DNA of 64,000 bases, taken from JAWSVE01 sp050789445 (GTDB taxonomy: Bacteria; Pseudomonadota; Gammaproteobacteria; Pseudomonadales; Cellvibrionaceae). The stretch covers positions 62,001 to 126,000 of the forward strand of contig JAILXR010000001.1 in NCBI GenBank assembly GCA_050789445.1. Reading direction: 5' to 3'. Shown in pieces: positions 9,452 to 16,799 of the stretch; within the stretch, counting starts at the first letter, position 1; the number at the start of each line of letters is the position of its first letter. A model generated the notes under the pieces. It made no database searches. It was not told the origin of the DNA and saw nothing but the letters and a program-made list of their open reading frames with translations. A program made the position numbers and the translations under genes.

Positions 9452-10078
9452 CTAAGCTTCTATTGCTATGTTAAGAAACTCGCTATATGCCTCTGTCGCT
9501 TGTATGACATTACTCGCTAAAGTTTCGATTTCGAAAATCACATTTGAAAGTGTCGATATGGAGCTAAGTGCGCCGAACATGTGATAGTAATCCTGTCCGT
9601 CTCCAATTGTGTCTAAGCTTATCGTTGAGAGAGGGAAATACTTATGTGTTCTCAGTATTGCTTTATTAAATCGATCAACGTCATTGACGGCAGTGACAGG
9701 CCATAAAACAGATTCCGCAATTATCTGCTCACCAGAAACTGTCAAAAAAACTGGGAGGTCTCCATACTCGTGCATCATTATATGCAAAGCTGGTTCTACG
9801 CCGTCTATAAGTTCGGCGGAAGACTGCCCGCTTTGGAGTAGATCTGACTCTAGGAGTTCTTTGTAAAGAGTTTCAGTCGTCCAAGCTTTATCGTTGCTAA
9901 TCATACTTGCTCCTTTGTTTATTGTAAGGCCCCCGCGGGCTGTTCGAAGTTCTTTTTCCATAATGCTTAACGTTTTTGAGTTTTCAGGAAGAATCCATAC
10001 CTCTTTTTTAATAAGGCCTTGTTCGCGAAGACGCTTTCGAAATTCTCTTTGGTAGTGTGCTGATGACTTTGGTTTCAT
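9452..10078 (-). CDS. yjfI: YjfI-like DUF2170 protein with a DNA-binding-like N-terminal extension
   Basis: The long form has 208 residues. About residues 59-208 (from MISNDKAW) match the DUF2170/YjfI family, which accompanies PspA-like genes. The first 45 residues (HYQREFRKRLREQGLIKKEV, then WILPEN) look like the short N-terminal motif of MazE-like/ribbon-helix-helix antitoxins, so this part may bind DNA. The long start has no Shine-Dalgarno and lies about 2 bases after the predicted transcription start, so it would be nearly leaderless. An internal ATG at 9904 has a strong AAAGGAG, so a 150-residue short form (9452-9904) is likely also made. It is the first gene of the operon and a candidate autoregulator. 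Confidence 0.82.
   Translation of the reverse strand: MKPKSSAHYQREFRKRLREQGLIKKEVWILPENSKTLSIMEKELRTARGGLTINKGASMISNDKAWTTETLYKELLESDLLQSGQSSAELIDGVEPALHIMMHEYGDLPVFLTVSGEQIIAESVLWPVTAVNDVDRFNKAILRTHKYFPLSTISLDTIGDGQDYYHMFGALSSISTLSNVIFEIETLASNVIQATEAYSEFLNIAIEA
9905..9916 (-). promoter_or_regulatory. Strong internal Shine-Dalgarno inside the yjfI-like gene
   Basis: AAAGGAGCAAGT stands directly before an in-frame ATG at 9904-9902, in the middle of the long reading frame. It fits the start of the conserved DUF2170 part and implies a second, shorter product. Confidence 0.6.
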
Positions 10079-10086
10079 GGTGGAAT

Positions 10087-10115
10087 AATCTAACTTGTTA
10101 CATGTGAGATGTCAA
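10087..10115 (-). promoter_or_regulatory. Sigma70-type promoter of the PspA/flotillin operon
   Basis: On the minus strand TTGACA (10115-10110) is followed after exactly 17 bases by TAGATT (10092-10087). The -35 is perfect and the -10 matches 4 of 6. Predicted transcription start is about 10080, very near the long yjfI start codon. Confidence 0.65.
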
Positions 10116-10129
10116 TATGTTACATGTGA
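10097..10129. promoter_or_regulatory. Two tandem operator-like sites GTTACATGTGA
   Basis: GTTACATGTGA occurs at 10097-10107 and again at 10119-10129, 22 bp apart (two helical turns). Each copy is itself nearly palindromic around ACATGT. One copy fills the spacer between -35 and -10, the other lies just upstream of the -35, so a bound protein would block RNA polymerase. The adjacent YjfI-like gene product is the obvious candidate repressor; that is inference. Confidence 0.6.
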
Positions 10130-10415
10130 TGCTCCGGATTAGTTTATTGCAGTCGTATCTGATTGTTATAATTGATTTTTTTAGCTTTTCTCCGTTATTG
10201 TCGTGTTTTTTTGAGGTGGTTTGAGGAGTTTGGCGCCATTAATTTGCGCATGTTTGGGGTTGTTGACTGCATTTTGTTTCTTGGTCGCAATTATGCTGCA
10301 GGAATTCGAGCTTATCAGCGAATAGCCTTATGCTGTTATTGGCTGAGTAGAGCGGGTACTATGTCGACCGCATTTTATGAAGCATTAATTTTGTGACGAG
10401 TAGAAATCAATAGTT
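10130..10415. other. Divergent intergenic region
   Basis: With the operator this is a 337-base stretch without a supported gene. It separates the PspA/flotillin operon from the ABC transporter. A perfect TATAAT lies at 10167-10172 on the plus strand, but no good -35 is at 16-18 bases (TTATTG at 17). It may be a weak or activated promoter for the transporter genes. A short plus-strand reading frame here has no ribosome-binding site and no family resemblance. Confidence 0.4.
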
Positions 10416-11375
10416 ATGTCTTATATGCATCGAGATGGAGTGAAGTTGTCTGCTGAAAGGATTGGTTATCGCTATAACGGCACTGTTAAAGCGGCTTTAA
10501 GTGATGTGTCAATTGTGTTTGAGTCGGGTTCTTGTTGTGGCATTTTGGGGCCAAATGGTGCGGGTAAGACCACTTTGCTATCGCTTCTGGTCGGCGTATT
10601 ACCTATTCAGCGGGGAAGCTTATCGTTTGGAGGCGAGAAAAAAACGAATAAGGAAATTAAAAGTTCATCCGCTATTGTTCCTCAAGATTATGCCTTTTAT
10701 CCCTCGTTAACTGGAAAAGAAAATCTCGATTTTTTTTCGGGTTTGTACGGTTTGTCTGGCGACAAAAAAAAGTCTCGCATTAATGACGTTGTCGATGTTT
10801 GTGGTTTGGCTGATGTTTTAGATAAGTACTCATCTCAGTATTCTGGTGGTATCAAGCGTCGTCTGAACTTGGCGATTGGTTTGTTGAGTGATCCTGACAT
10901 TCTTTATCTTGACGAGCCGACTGTGGGGATTGATGCTCAATCACGCCGTTTTATTTTGTCCGCAATTAACAATTTGAAGGCGAAAGGTAAAACCATTGTT
11001 TATACGTCGCATTATATGGAAGAGATCGAGGCTATTTGCGACGACATTGTTATCATTGATCATGGCAAGTTACTGTTACAGAAAAAATTATCAGATATTT
11101 TGGGTGGAGAAAATGACAAGCTAGTCAAAGTTACATCTACTTTTCCTCCGAGTGTCGCCCAGATTGAAAAGCTTGGAACATTGTCAATTCGTCATATTTC
11201 TGGCTGTGAATTTTCTGCTTCAGCGAATCGTGCCAACTCTTCAGTTTTAGATTCTACGCAACAAATCTTCGATAGCTTTAATCAATGCGGTCTAGAGGTC
11301 GGTGCATTTAGCTATGGTGCTGACCGACTTGAAGATATTTATTTGTCTCTGACAAAAGAAAAGTTGAGAGATTAG
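10416..11375 (+). CDS. ABC-2-type exporter, ATP-binding subunit
   Basis: The 319-residue nucleotide-binding protein has Walker A GPNGAGKTT (about residue 46), a Q-loop at VPQDYAF, signature YSGGIKRRLNLA (about 142), Walker B ILYLDEPTVGID and the H-loop YTSHYMEE. The C-terminal 90 residues are the regulatory extension seen in DrrA/NodI/CcmA-like drug and lipid exporters. It overlaps the permease gene start by one base, so the two are translationally coupled. With the carrier protein and synthases downstream it probably exports the product of the biosynthetic locus. Confidence 0.9.
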   Translation: MSYMHRDGVKLSAERIGYRYNGTVKAALSDVSIVFESGSCCGILGPNGAGKTTLLSLLVGVLPIQRGSLSFGGEKKTNKEIKSSSAIVPQDYAFYPSLTGKENLDFFSGLYGLSGDKKKSRINDVVDVCGLADVLDKYSSQYSGGIKRRLNLAIGLLSDPDILYLDEPTVGIDAQSRRFILSAINNLKAKGKTIVYTSHYMEEIEAICDDIVIIDHGKLLLQKKLSDILGGENDKLVKVTSTFPPSVAQIEKLGTLSIRHISGCEFSASANRANSSVLDSTQQIFDSFNQCGLEVGAFSYGADRLEDIYLSLTKEKLRD

Positions 11376-12586
11376 TGAATATGAAATTATTTATTCAGCT
11401 GTCTTCTGTTTTCAAAAAAGAAATTTTATTGTTGGTGCGAGATCTTCATGGTTTGGTATTGTTATTTTTGATGCCTGCTGTTTTTATTGTGATTATGTCG
11501 CTGGCAATGCAGCAAAATTTTTCGGCAAGAGATCAAGTGAAATTACCGGTTCTAGTCAGTGATCTTGCGGATAATGATGATTCTCGGGCACTGCTAAAAA
11601 ATTTAGCCGATACGGAAGTTTTTGAATTCTTGTTTGCTGATGATATTTTTGAATTAAAAAGTAACGATGAACTTCTTGGTTATGTTCAAAAAGACAAAGC
11701 AGCTTTTCTTATAAAAATTTATACACTTCCAGAAGATGATGAAGAAACAAATACAATTGGTGTTGAATTACTGGTAGCTCCGGCAACATCTAAGCAGACC
11801 GAAATGATATTTGTGGCTGCACTTCGAGAGTCTTTGCGCGGTGTTAAAGTAGAAAAAATGCTTGACGATTTTGACGATGATACATTTGGTGATGAATCAT
11901 TAGAAGAGTTGGCCGCTGTCGTGTTGGATGTAAATTATGCCTACGGCGGCGGTCAGGAATTATCTCCGTCGTCTGTTCAGCAAAATGTTCCTGCATGGCT
12001 AGTTTTTGCTATGTTTTTTGTGGTCGTGCCTCTTTCGAATACACTCATTAAAGAGCGCCAGTTGGGAACGCTGAAGCGATTGAAAACAATTCCAGTCTCT
12101 CCAGTGATTTTGATTTTGGGCAAATTGCTCCCCTATTTTATTGTGATGCAGTTGCAAGTGGTTTGCATGATTGCTGTTGGGATTTTTGTTGTCCCAATGT
12201 TGGGAGGCGATCAACTGGAAATGGGGTCCTCTTTTACTGCGTTGGCTTTAATTTCTTTTGCATTGAGTTTGGCTGCGTTGGGGTATGCTTTTTTAATTGC
12301 AGTGATTACTAAAACAACCGAGCAAGCAACTATGTTGGGTGGGGCAGGAAATATTATATTGGCCGCATTAGGTGGCATCATGATTCCTAAATTTGTTATG
12401 CCGATGTCGATGCAAAAAATCAGTGAATGGTCGCCGATGAATTGGGGGCTTGAAGGGTTTCTGGATGTGTTTTTGAGAAATGGAGACGCAACTCTCGTGT
12501 TATCAAAAGCGGCAATGCTAGGCGGCCTAGGTATATTTTTAATTGTGATTGCATCGCTTGTGATGGCAAAGCGAAATGAAGCTTAA
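11375..12586 (+). CDS. ABC-2-type exporter, permease subunit
   Basis: This 403-residue membrane protein has one N-terminal segment (LVLLFLMPAVFIVIMSLAM), a large acidic extracytoplasmic domain (about 50-200) and five C-terminal segments from about residue 207, as in ABC-2 permeases of the YhhJ/DrrB type. The motif NTLIKERQLGTLKRL before the coupling helix is typical. The GTG at 11375 overlaps the stop of the ATPase gene; an ATG two codons later (11381) is equally possible. The likely substrate is a lipid-like metabolite, inferred from the neighbours. Confidence 0.88.
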   Translation: MNMKLFIQLSSVFKKEILLLVRDLHGLVLLFLMPAVFIVIMSLAMQQNFSARDQVKLPVLVSDLADNDDSRALLKNLADTEVFEFLFADDIFELKSNDELLGYVQKDKAAFLIKIYTLPEDDEETNTIGVELLVAPATSKQTEMIFVAALRESLRGVKVEKMLDDFDDDTFGDESLEELAAVVLDVNYAYGGGQELSPSSVQQNVPAWLVFAMFFVVVPLSNTLIKERQLGTLKRLKTIPVSPVILILGKLLPYFIVMQLQVVCMIAVGIFVVPMLGGDQLEMGSSFTALALISFALSLAALGYAFLIAVITKTTEQATMLGGAGNIILAALGGIMIPKFVMPMSMQKISEWSPMNWGLEGFLDVFLRNGDATLVLSKAAMLGGLGIFLIVIASLVMAKRNEA

Positions 12587-12658
12587 TCGTTGTATATAGA
12601 ACACATAAAGTGTTTGAACGAAACAAAAAAGAAAATCGAAATAAATTGGAAGTTCGAA

Positions 12659-12931
12659 ATGAATAAAAATCAGTTAATTGCAGAGCTCAAAAAAATGATC
12701 ATTGAAGAATGTGATAAAGATATTGAGCCAGAAGAGATTAAAGATGATGAGCAGTTAATTGGTGGTGGTGATTTGGATTTGGATTCTCTGGATGCATTGC
12801 AAATATCAATGTCTGTTCAAAAAAAGTACGGTGTTAGAATTGAAAATGGACCCGATGCAAAAAAAGCGTTGCGCACTGTAGATTCTTTAGCTGAAAAGAT
12901 TTTAGCTGATCTACCTGAAAATAAATCATAG
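12659..12931 (+). CDS. Acyl carrier protein of the biosynthetic locus
   Basis: This 90-residue acidic protein has the phosphopantetheine site GGDLDLDSLDALQ with Ser43, followed by the usual helix II. It is a dedicated carrier and not the housekeeping AcpP, because it sits between an exporter and ketosynthases rather than in the fab cluster. I chose the ATG at 12659 with GGA 8 bases upstream. An upstream in-frame start at 12590 would add 23 residues that no carrier protein has. It would carry the growing acyl chain for the ketosynthases and possibly hand it to the BtrH-like transferase. Confidence 0.88.
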   Translation: MNKNQLIAELKKMIIEECDKDIEPEEIKDDEQLIGGGDLDLDSLDALQISMSVQKKYGVRIENGPDAKKALRTVDSLAEKILADLPENKS

Positions 12932-12947
12932 GTGTAAGGAAGGATCC

Positions 12948-14228
12948 ATGAAGCCTATTCATATTATCGGTACGGGACTGCATACCGCGTTAGGTTCGAG
13001 TACAGCTGAATGTGTCACTGCTTTGCGTGAACATGGCGTTACTAAAAAGCCTAGCGCTAGCGTAGCTTCTTTAAGCTGTACCTTGCCAAACAATGAAATA
13101 ACAATTCCTTATTATCTTCTTGCAAAAACGCCTACTCGCGATGTACACGTTCGGTTCAATGATGTTTTGTTTGATGTTGTTTCTCAAGCCATAAGCGAAG
13201 CTGGTCTATCAGAGTCAGCATTAAATAATATAGGCTTGTTTGTTGGGTCATCATCATTTGAAATAGCTGATGAAGAGGAGCGATTTAAAAAAACGCTGTG
13301 TGAGAAAGATGCTTTCCCGCTTGCCGAGTGCGGTATGGGGAATCTATCAGAGCGTGTAAGAAAGCATTTTAATATTAGCGGCCCTGACTTTACGTTTAAT
13401 ACGGCCTGCACCTCTAGCGCAAATGCAATGCTGTATGCGGGGCAATTAATTGATCAAGGTGTGATTGAAAATGCTCTGGTTGTTGCTGTTGAGTTTTCAA
13501 ATGACACAACAACGTATGGTTTTTATGGCTTGCAGTTGCTGAGTCAAAATGCGTTGTTGCCGTTTGATGATAGGCGTGATGGTTTAATACTTGGTGAAAG
13601 TTGTGCGGCTGCTATTTTATCTGGTCCCGATTCGAGTAGTAGCGAATGGCATGATCAAAATCTACAGGACAAAAGCCTTCCAGAAAAAAACGTTCTGAGA
13701 AAAAACAAAGCAAAGATCAGATTATTAGGCGGCGCAAATTTATGTGATACGCATAGCATGTCTATTACTCATGAAGATGGTGACGTTGTAGCGCAAGTGA
13801 TTTCTTCAGCGCTTAAAAATGCGGGAGTTTCTTCAAGGGATATATCTGTAATCAAGTGTCATGGAACAGCGACAATGGGTGGGGATGCCGCAGAAGCTAA
13901 TGGTATGAGGCGTGCTTTTGAGTCAGTTGAAAAATTTCCGCAGTGCTGTGCCATCAAGCCGTTTATAGGTCACACGCTTGGTGCCTGCGGTTTGTCGGAA
14001 TTTATTTTATTTTGTGGTGCCGTTCAGCAAGGTTTTATTCCAACCTCAAAAGGGATTGCAGAAAAGGGAAATGAATTGGGTATTGTTTTGAATCAGGAAT
14101 TAACCCTAGAGAAAGGCGAAAAAATAAATCAGCCTATTTTGGGTAGGTATTTATTAAATTATTTTGGTTTTGGTGGGAATAATACCAGCCTTGTTGCCGA
14201 TATAGTGGATGGTGATAATCGTGGTTAA
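12948..14228 (+). CDS. Beta-ketoacyl-ACP synthase (KAS I/II-type), complete catalytic triad
   Basis: The 426-residue condensing enzyme keeps all three catalytic residues: Cys154 (NTACTSSANA), His305 (KCHGTATMGGD) and His342 (KPFIGHTLGACG). It elongates acyl chains on a carrier protein by decarboxylative condensation with malonyl-ACP. A strong GGAAGGATCC precedes the ATG, and the carrier gene ends 16 bases before. Immediately downstream, overlapping by about 20 bases, is a degenerate ketosynthase. The pair recalls the KS/chain-length-factor arrangement of type II polyketide and aryl-polyene systems. FabF/FabB is less likely given the context. Confidence 0.88.
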   Translation: MKPIHIIGTGLHTALGSSTAECVTALREHGVTKKPSASVASLSCTLPNNEITIPYYLLAKTPTRDVHVRFNDVLFDVVSQAISEAGLSESALNNIGLFVGSSSFEIADEEERFKKTLCEKDAFPLAECGMGNLSERVRKHFNISGPDFTFNTACTSSANAMLYAGQLIDQGVIENALVVAVEFSNDTTTYGFYGLQLLSQNALLPFDDRRDGLILGESCAAAILSGPDSSSSEWHDQNLQDKSLPEKNVLRKNKAKIRLLGGANLCDTHSMSITHEDGDVVAQVISSALKNAGVSSRDISVIKCHGTATMGGDAAEANGMRRAFESVEKFPQCCAIKPFIGHTLGACGLSEFILFCGAVQQGFIPTSKGIAEKGNELGIVLNQELTLEKGEKINQPILGRYLLNYFGFGGNNTSLVADIVDGDNRG

Positions 14229-15204
14229 TCTTTTAAAAAGCCAAAGCGAAAACCAAAATGAAAAGTCTGGTGCTCCGAAAGTAGAGGGCGTGAAACTTCA
14301 GATTCTTTCAATGGGGCAATACATAGAAAAGGTTGATGAGAGTAGTGATAATCCACTACCTGAATTAAAAACACTGGTAAAAGAATCGACAGGAAAAGCA
14401 ATTCGAAGAATTACTCGTTTTGTCCAATTGGCATTGATCGGCGCAAGTCGTTGCTGCAAAGATATTGAAATTGATAAAAGTGCGAGTGTGTATTTTGCTT
14501 CTTGCCGGGGCGATACCGGTGTAACGGTTGATTTGTTGAATGGTTTAGTTCGAGATCAGCAACCTCCAGCACCTTTGTCGTTTGTTAATTCAGTGAGTAA
14601 TGCAGCTTGTTTTCAGGTAGCAAAGTCCGTTGATGTTTTTGGTGGAAGTAATTTTATTACGAATCGATATGACCCAATTTTTGCGGCATTACAGTTGGCT
14701 CAATCTGATTTTATACTAGGGTCAGCATCGTCGGCGTTGATCGGTAGCGTTGATTGTTGTTCTTTGCCGCTTGATGAGCACCGAAGAAGAGTTGATTTGA
14801 GTACGAATCAGGGGTTAGTTGAAGCGAGTAACTGGCTTTTAATTGCGAGCTTGTCAGCGGAACAGGAAAGCGCTCAGAATCAAACCTCAATTGGCGTCAT
14901 CGAAGATCTTCGATATTTTTCAAATTTGGAATTACTAATCAATTGGCTAAAAACAAAAGATTTTTTAGCGGATATTGTATTAGGTATTGGTCAGCATCTT
15001 CCTGAGGGGGATGTACAGTCCATCATGAAGGAGGGGAGTATTGATTCTCGCTTTGATTATGTTGGTCGTGACGGTCACTACGATAGCCCAACAGGCGAGG
15101 GGATTATTCGTTTTTTAAAAGAGCATACAGCGACCATGATGTTGCATGTTAATTCTGATCCCTCAGGTCGCTTTACGGTTTTTATGGTCTGCCGAAACCG
15201 CTAA
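14209..15204 (+). CDS. Degenerate ketosynthase-like partner (chain-length-factor-like)
   Basis: The 331-residue protein shows a thiolase-fold pattern but is short. At the nucleophile position it has SVSNAACFQVA, resembling the SVHNAAAG motif of the Ketoacyl-synt_2 family (PF13723); a Cys is present but one residue out of register. The first catalytic His motif is missing, and GHYDSPTGEG may be the remnant of the second. It is therefore probably a non-catalytic partner of the preceding synthase. The two genes overlap, so coupling is expected. The start is uncertain: ATG 14209 or GTG 14221, neither with a clear Shine-Dalgarno. The family call is moderate. Confidence 0.65.
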   Translation: MVIIVVNLLKSQSENQNEKSGAPKVEGVKLQILSMGQYIEKVDESSDNPLPELKTLVKESTGKAIRRITRFVQLALIGASRCCKDIEIDKSASVYFASCRGDTGVTVDLLNGLVRDQQPPAPLSFVNSVSNAACFQVAKSVDVFGGSNFITNRYDPIFAALQLAQSDFILGSASSALIGSVDCCSLPLDEHRRRVDLSTNQGLVEASNWLLIASLSAEQESAQNQTSIGVIEDLRYFSNLELLINWLKTKDFLADIVLGIGQHLPEGDVQSIMKEGSIDSRFDYVGRDGHYDSPTGEGIIRFLKEHTATMMLHVNSDPSGRFTVFMVCRNR

Positions 15205-15216
15205 TCCAACATGTTT

Positions 15217-16239
15217 TTACCACATCTTTTTCAGTAAGTTCCACACCTCTAATTCTTTATCGGCGCACTTGTTGATAATGTTGTTGAGCTCTGTTGCATC
15301 CATGGGTTTTCGTTTGCGAGACATTTTACTGGCTTGTAGAGCAAAGTTACGCCATTGATCTCCAGCATCTGTCATTTTTTCTGATGCTTCTATTAATAGA
15401 TCATGATGAGTATATTGTGCGGCCTCTCGTAAAAATGCAGCATAAATAAATCGAAAGCCGGCGCCGCCAGTTCCTATTTCTTCTTGCATTCTAACAATGT
15501 GGCTTAGGTAAAGCGGTAAATATTCTTCTCTTTTCTTGGGATTCTTTTCGAGTTTGATTAGGTTTTTACCTAGATAGCGAATTCCCCGTACACCGACAAT
15601 AGGGATTGGTGCTTTCGCCATAATTTTATAGTTTGATTTTATCGCTTTAGGAATAACAGTAGCGTAATCAATTTCTGAAGGAATGTGTTCTGGGTAATAC
15701 ATCAAACCTTTTGCTGCCATAGCTCCTTTTGCAAAGCGCGCTTTTTTTAAGCCTTCTTTTTCACAGGTTTGTGAAGTTTCAAAAACGGGGTCGCTGACAA
15801 AATAATTTTTTTCATCTTTGCCGTACACTAATAAATTGTGAGCGTTGAAGTGAAAGCGCATTTCTTGTGGAAAATAAGGGAGCCAGTAAACACTGGTTTG
15901 CAATCCAACTAATTTTTCTTGTTCTATGAGCCTATCTAATTCTGCCATGCCCTCATCGGGGTTCCGAAAAGTTTGGAAGTGCATTTTTAAGCCAATGCGT
16001 TTTTGTAATCCTTTAATAATCCATTTTGGGGGCATGCGATAAGCTATGAGTGGCATGCCGGATAATTTTACAAAAGGAATGTAGGCAAATGTCAGTGCGT
16101 TTGATAAACCAAAAGCCATGGGTTCTGTCATCGGCAAGCCATAATGCGTCAACATGGATGAGATGACACCGCTCTCACAGTGAGCCGATTGCTTATGGTT
16201 GAAATGATTGTTTTTAGGAGTCTGGGTTTGTGAGTTCAT
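15217..16239 (-). CDS. BtrH N-terminal-domain protein (papain-like acyltransferase, DUF4872 C-terminus)
   Basis: The 340-residue protein opens with SAHCESGVISSMLTHYG, the BtrH_N signature (PF14399) with His20-Cys21. Around residue 135-150 it has AHNLLVYG and YFVSDP, matching the family's His and Asp region. The C-terminal half looks like DUF4872. BtrH of butirosin synthesis moves an acyl group from a carrier protein to an amine; here an acyl transfer from the locus's own carrier to an unknown acceptor is likely. It is last on the minus strand and converges on the ketosynthase-like gene with only 12 bases between stops. No clear ribosome-binding site is seen. Confidence 0.78.
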   Translation of the reverse strand: MNSQTQTPKNNHFNHKQSAHCESGVISSMLTHYGLPMTEPMAFGLSNALTFAYIPFVKLSGMPLIAYRMPPKWIIKGLQKRIGLKMHFQTFRNPDEGMAELDRLIEQEKLVGLQTSVYWLPYFPQEMRFHFNAHNLLVYGKDEKNYFVSDPVFETSQTCEKEGLKKARFAKGAMAAKGLMYYPEHIPSEIDYATVIPKAIKSNYKIMAKAPIPIVGVRGIRYLGKNLIKLEKNPKKREEYLPLYLSHIVRMQEEIGTGGAGFRFIYAAFLREAAQYTHHDLLIEASEKMTDAGDQWRNFALQASKMSRKRKPMDATELNNIINKCADKELEVWNLLKKMW

Positions 16240-16343
16240 GTTTGTTTATCAGTATTGTTAGGAGGTTTGAACTTGGCTGTGTATTCGCAGCTATGCTTTC
16301 CCCGGCACTTTAATCGCTAGCTTTTGGGTGTTTTGAATAGTTT

Positions 16344-16757
16344 TTAACTAGCAGAAAATTCATCCGGCAAAGTGTTGAGATCTTCTTTCGATAGGCCTAG
16401 CGCATCGCAATATTTATCGATGTTTTTTTGAGAGAGTTTTTTGAACGAGTCAGGTTTAAAATGCCTACGAATACGCCATTGAAAAAAGCCAGTTGCTTGC
16501 GAAAGGAGAGCAAGATCCATTCGGCAATTAAACATATGGAACTCAAGCGGCGCTGAAATGCCGTCTCTACCGCGTTGCCATGCAGCTTGCCTGTCGGCAT
16601 TGATGACATTGATCGCGTCTTGAGTTGCTTCGCCTTCTACATCCCATCCAGTCGATTGTACGCCGGTGTATTCGCCATCATTCTCGACAGCGTAAAATAA
16701 TTTTTGGTGACCGGCGTAGGTCGAAATGTTGTCTTGCGGGACTTCGTCTTTTTTCAT
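16344..16757 (-). CDS. Small protein of unknown function in the biosynthetic locus
   Basis: I do not recognise this 137-residue soluble protein. It has no signal peptide, membrane segment or cysteine cluster. The N-terminal half (YAVENDGEYTGVQSTGWDVE) looks beta-rich. The C-terminal half (ALLSQATGFFQWRIRRHF, then LSQKNIDKYCDALGLSKEDL) looks helical, with a weak helix-turn-helix flavour. It lies between darB and the BtrH-like gene on the same strand, with gaps of 42 and 104 bases. It is probably expressed, given its length, codon use and position. It could be a regulator or a pathway accessory protein. Confidence 0.6.
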   Translation of the reverse strand: MKKDEVPQDNISTYAGHQKLFYAVENDGEYTGVQSTGWDVEGEATQDAINVINADRQAAWQRGRDGISAPLEFHMFNCRMDLALLSQATGFFQWRIRRHFKPDSFKKLSQKNIDKYCDALGLSKEDLNTLPDEFSAS

Positions 16758-16799
16758 TTGAATAAATCCATTTTAATTGACGATTTTTATAGTGAGAAG

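Noticed and set aside
10172..10396. 74-codon plus-strand frame in the divergent intergenic region
   Set aside because: TTG start without ribosome-binding site, no family resemblance, and it overlaps a possible promoter.
12590..12658. Upstream start for the acyl carrier protein
   Set aside because: The added 23 residues are not carrier-like, and the ATG at 12659 has a better ribosome-binding site.
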